From assembly GCA_017459315.1 (NCBI GenBank), contig JAFUDD010000013.1, positions 1 to 14,905 of the forward strand: a stretch of 14,905 nucleotides of DNA, given 5' to 3'. Below the pieces are notes generated by a model that saw only the letters and a list, made by a program, of their open reading frames with translations, searched no databases and had not been told where the DNA came from. Positions 14,835 through 14,905 of this stretch are shown piece after piece. Within the stretch, counting starts at the first letter, position 1. Each line of letters starts with the position of its first letter. The DNA is from Clostridia bacterium. Its GTDB lineage: Bacteria; Bacillota_A; Clostridia; Christensenellales; CAG-138. Both the position numbers and the translations under genes were made by a program.

Positions 14835-14840
14835 TATAAT
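14835..14840 (+). promoter_or_regulatory. Candidate -10 element for the divergent plus-strand gene
   Basis: A perfect TATAAT lies 6 bp before the ATG at 14847. At 17-bp spacing the -35 position reads TGGTAA, a poor match, so the promoter would need an activator or is misread. As with dnaD, the predicted start would fall on or next to the ATG. Confidence 0.4.
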
Positions 14841-14846
14841 ATAGAT

Positions 14847-14905
14847 ATGAAGAAACGGAACCGCAACCGCATACATCCCCTGTGGCTGCTGCTGATGGCG
14901 GCAGC
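14847..14905 (+). CDS. Start of an unidentified gene with N-terminal signal or anchor, cut by window edge
   Basis: Nineteen codons are visible: MKKRNRNRIHPLWLLLMAA. A strongly basic N-terminus is followed by a hydrophobic run, the pattern of a signal peptide or signal anchor, so the product is probably exported or membrane-bound. No ribosome site precedes the ATG; the -10-like TATAAT lies 6 bp upstream. It is divergent from the dnaD operon. The family cannot be recognised from this fragment, and the true start could lie at the in-frame ATG at codon 17 or outside the window. Confidence 0.4.
   Translation, partial: MKKRNRNRIHPLWLLLMAA

Noticed and set aside
14688..14876. 63-codon N-terminal extension of the DnaD gene
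   Set aside because: It would cross the consensus promoter and a palindromic repeat; the conserved domain begins after 14687.

Overview
This window is a ribosomal-protein superoperon plus the replication and rRNA-modification genes upstream of it. Nearly all of it is read from the minus strand, so transcription runs from high to low coordinates. Several traits point to the Firmicutes, most likely a moderately GC-rich clostridium of the Oscillospiraceae or a related order. These are the AGGAGG-type ribosome binding sites at almost every start, a four-cysteine adenylate kinase LID, zinc-binding S14 and L24, and a DnaD-domain protein next to a DnaI/DnaC-type helicase loader. The species cannot be named from the sequence alone, and the order-level guess is inference.

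From the right end, a divergent promoter region (about 14688-14846) separates the first codons of an unidentified plus-strand gene with an N-terminal membrane or signal segment from a minus-strand operon of three genes: a DnaD-domain protein, a DnaI/DnaC-like AAA+ ATPase and rsmI. These are tightly packed (4-bp overlap, then a 3-bp gap). The dnaD promoter places its predicted transcription start on the ATG itself, so its transcript may be leaderless. The operon ends in an intrinsic terminator at 11602-11633, which sits between two oppositely oriented arrays of small palindromic repeats.

Next come two tandem sigma-A-type promoters and a leader of about 240 nt with several hairpins, two of which exclude each other. 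They drive one continuous run in the classical S10-spc order: rpsJ, rplC, rplD, rplW, rplB, rpsS, rplV, rpsC, rplP, rpmC, rpsQ, rplN, rplX, rplE, rpsN, rpsH, rplF, rplR, rpsE, rpmD, rplO, secY and the start of adk, which is cut by the left edge. Intergenic gaps are about 0-20 bp with no internal terminator or promoter, so the S10 and spc units appear to be co-transcribed.

The coding content is ordinary. No undescribed multi-gene system, prophage, CRISPR array, RNA gene or complete mobile element was found. The parts that deserve a second look are non-coding or small: the modular hairpin repeats around the rsmI terminator, the alternative folds of the S10 leader, the likely leaderless promoter of dnaD, a triple DnaD-type repeat protein, and lineage-specific N-terminal extensions on L5 and L22 together with an enlarged SecY external loop.
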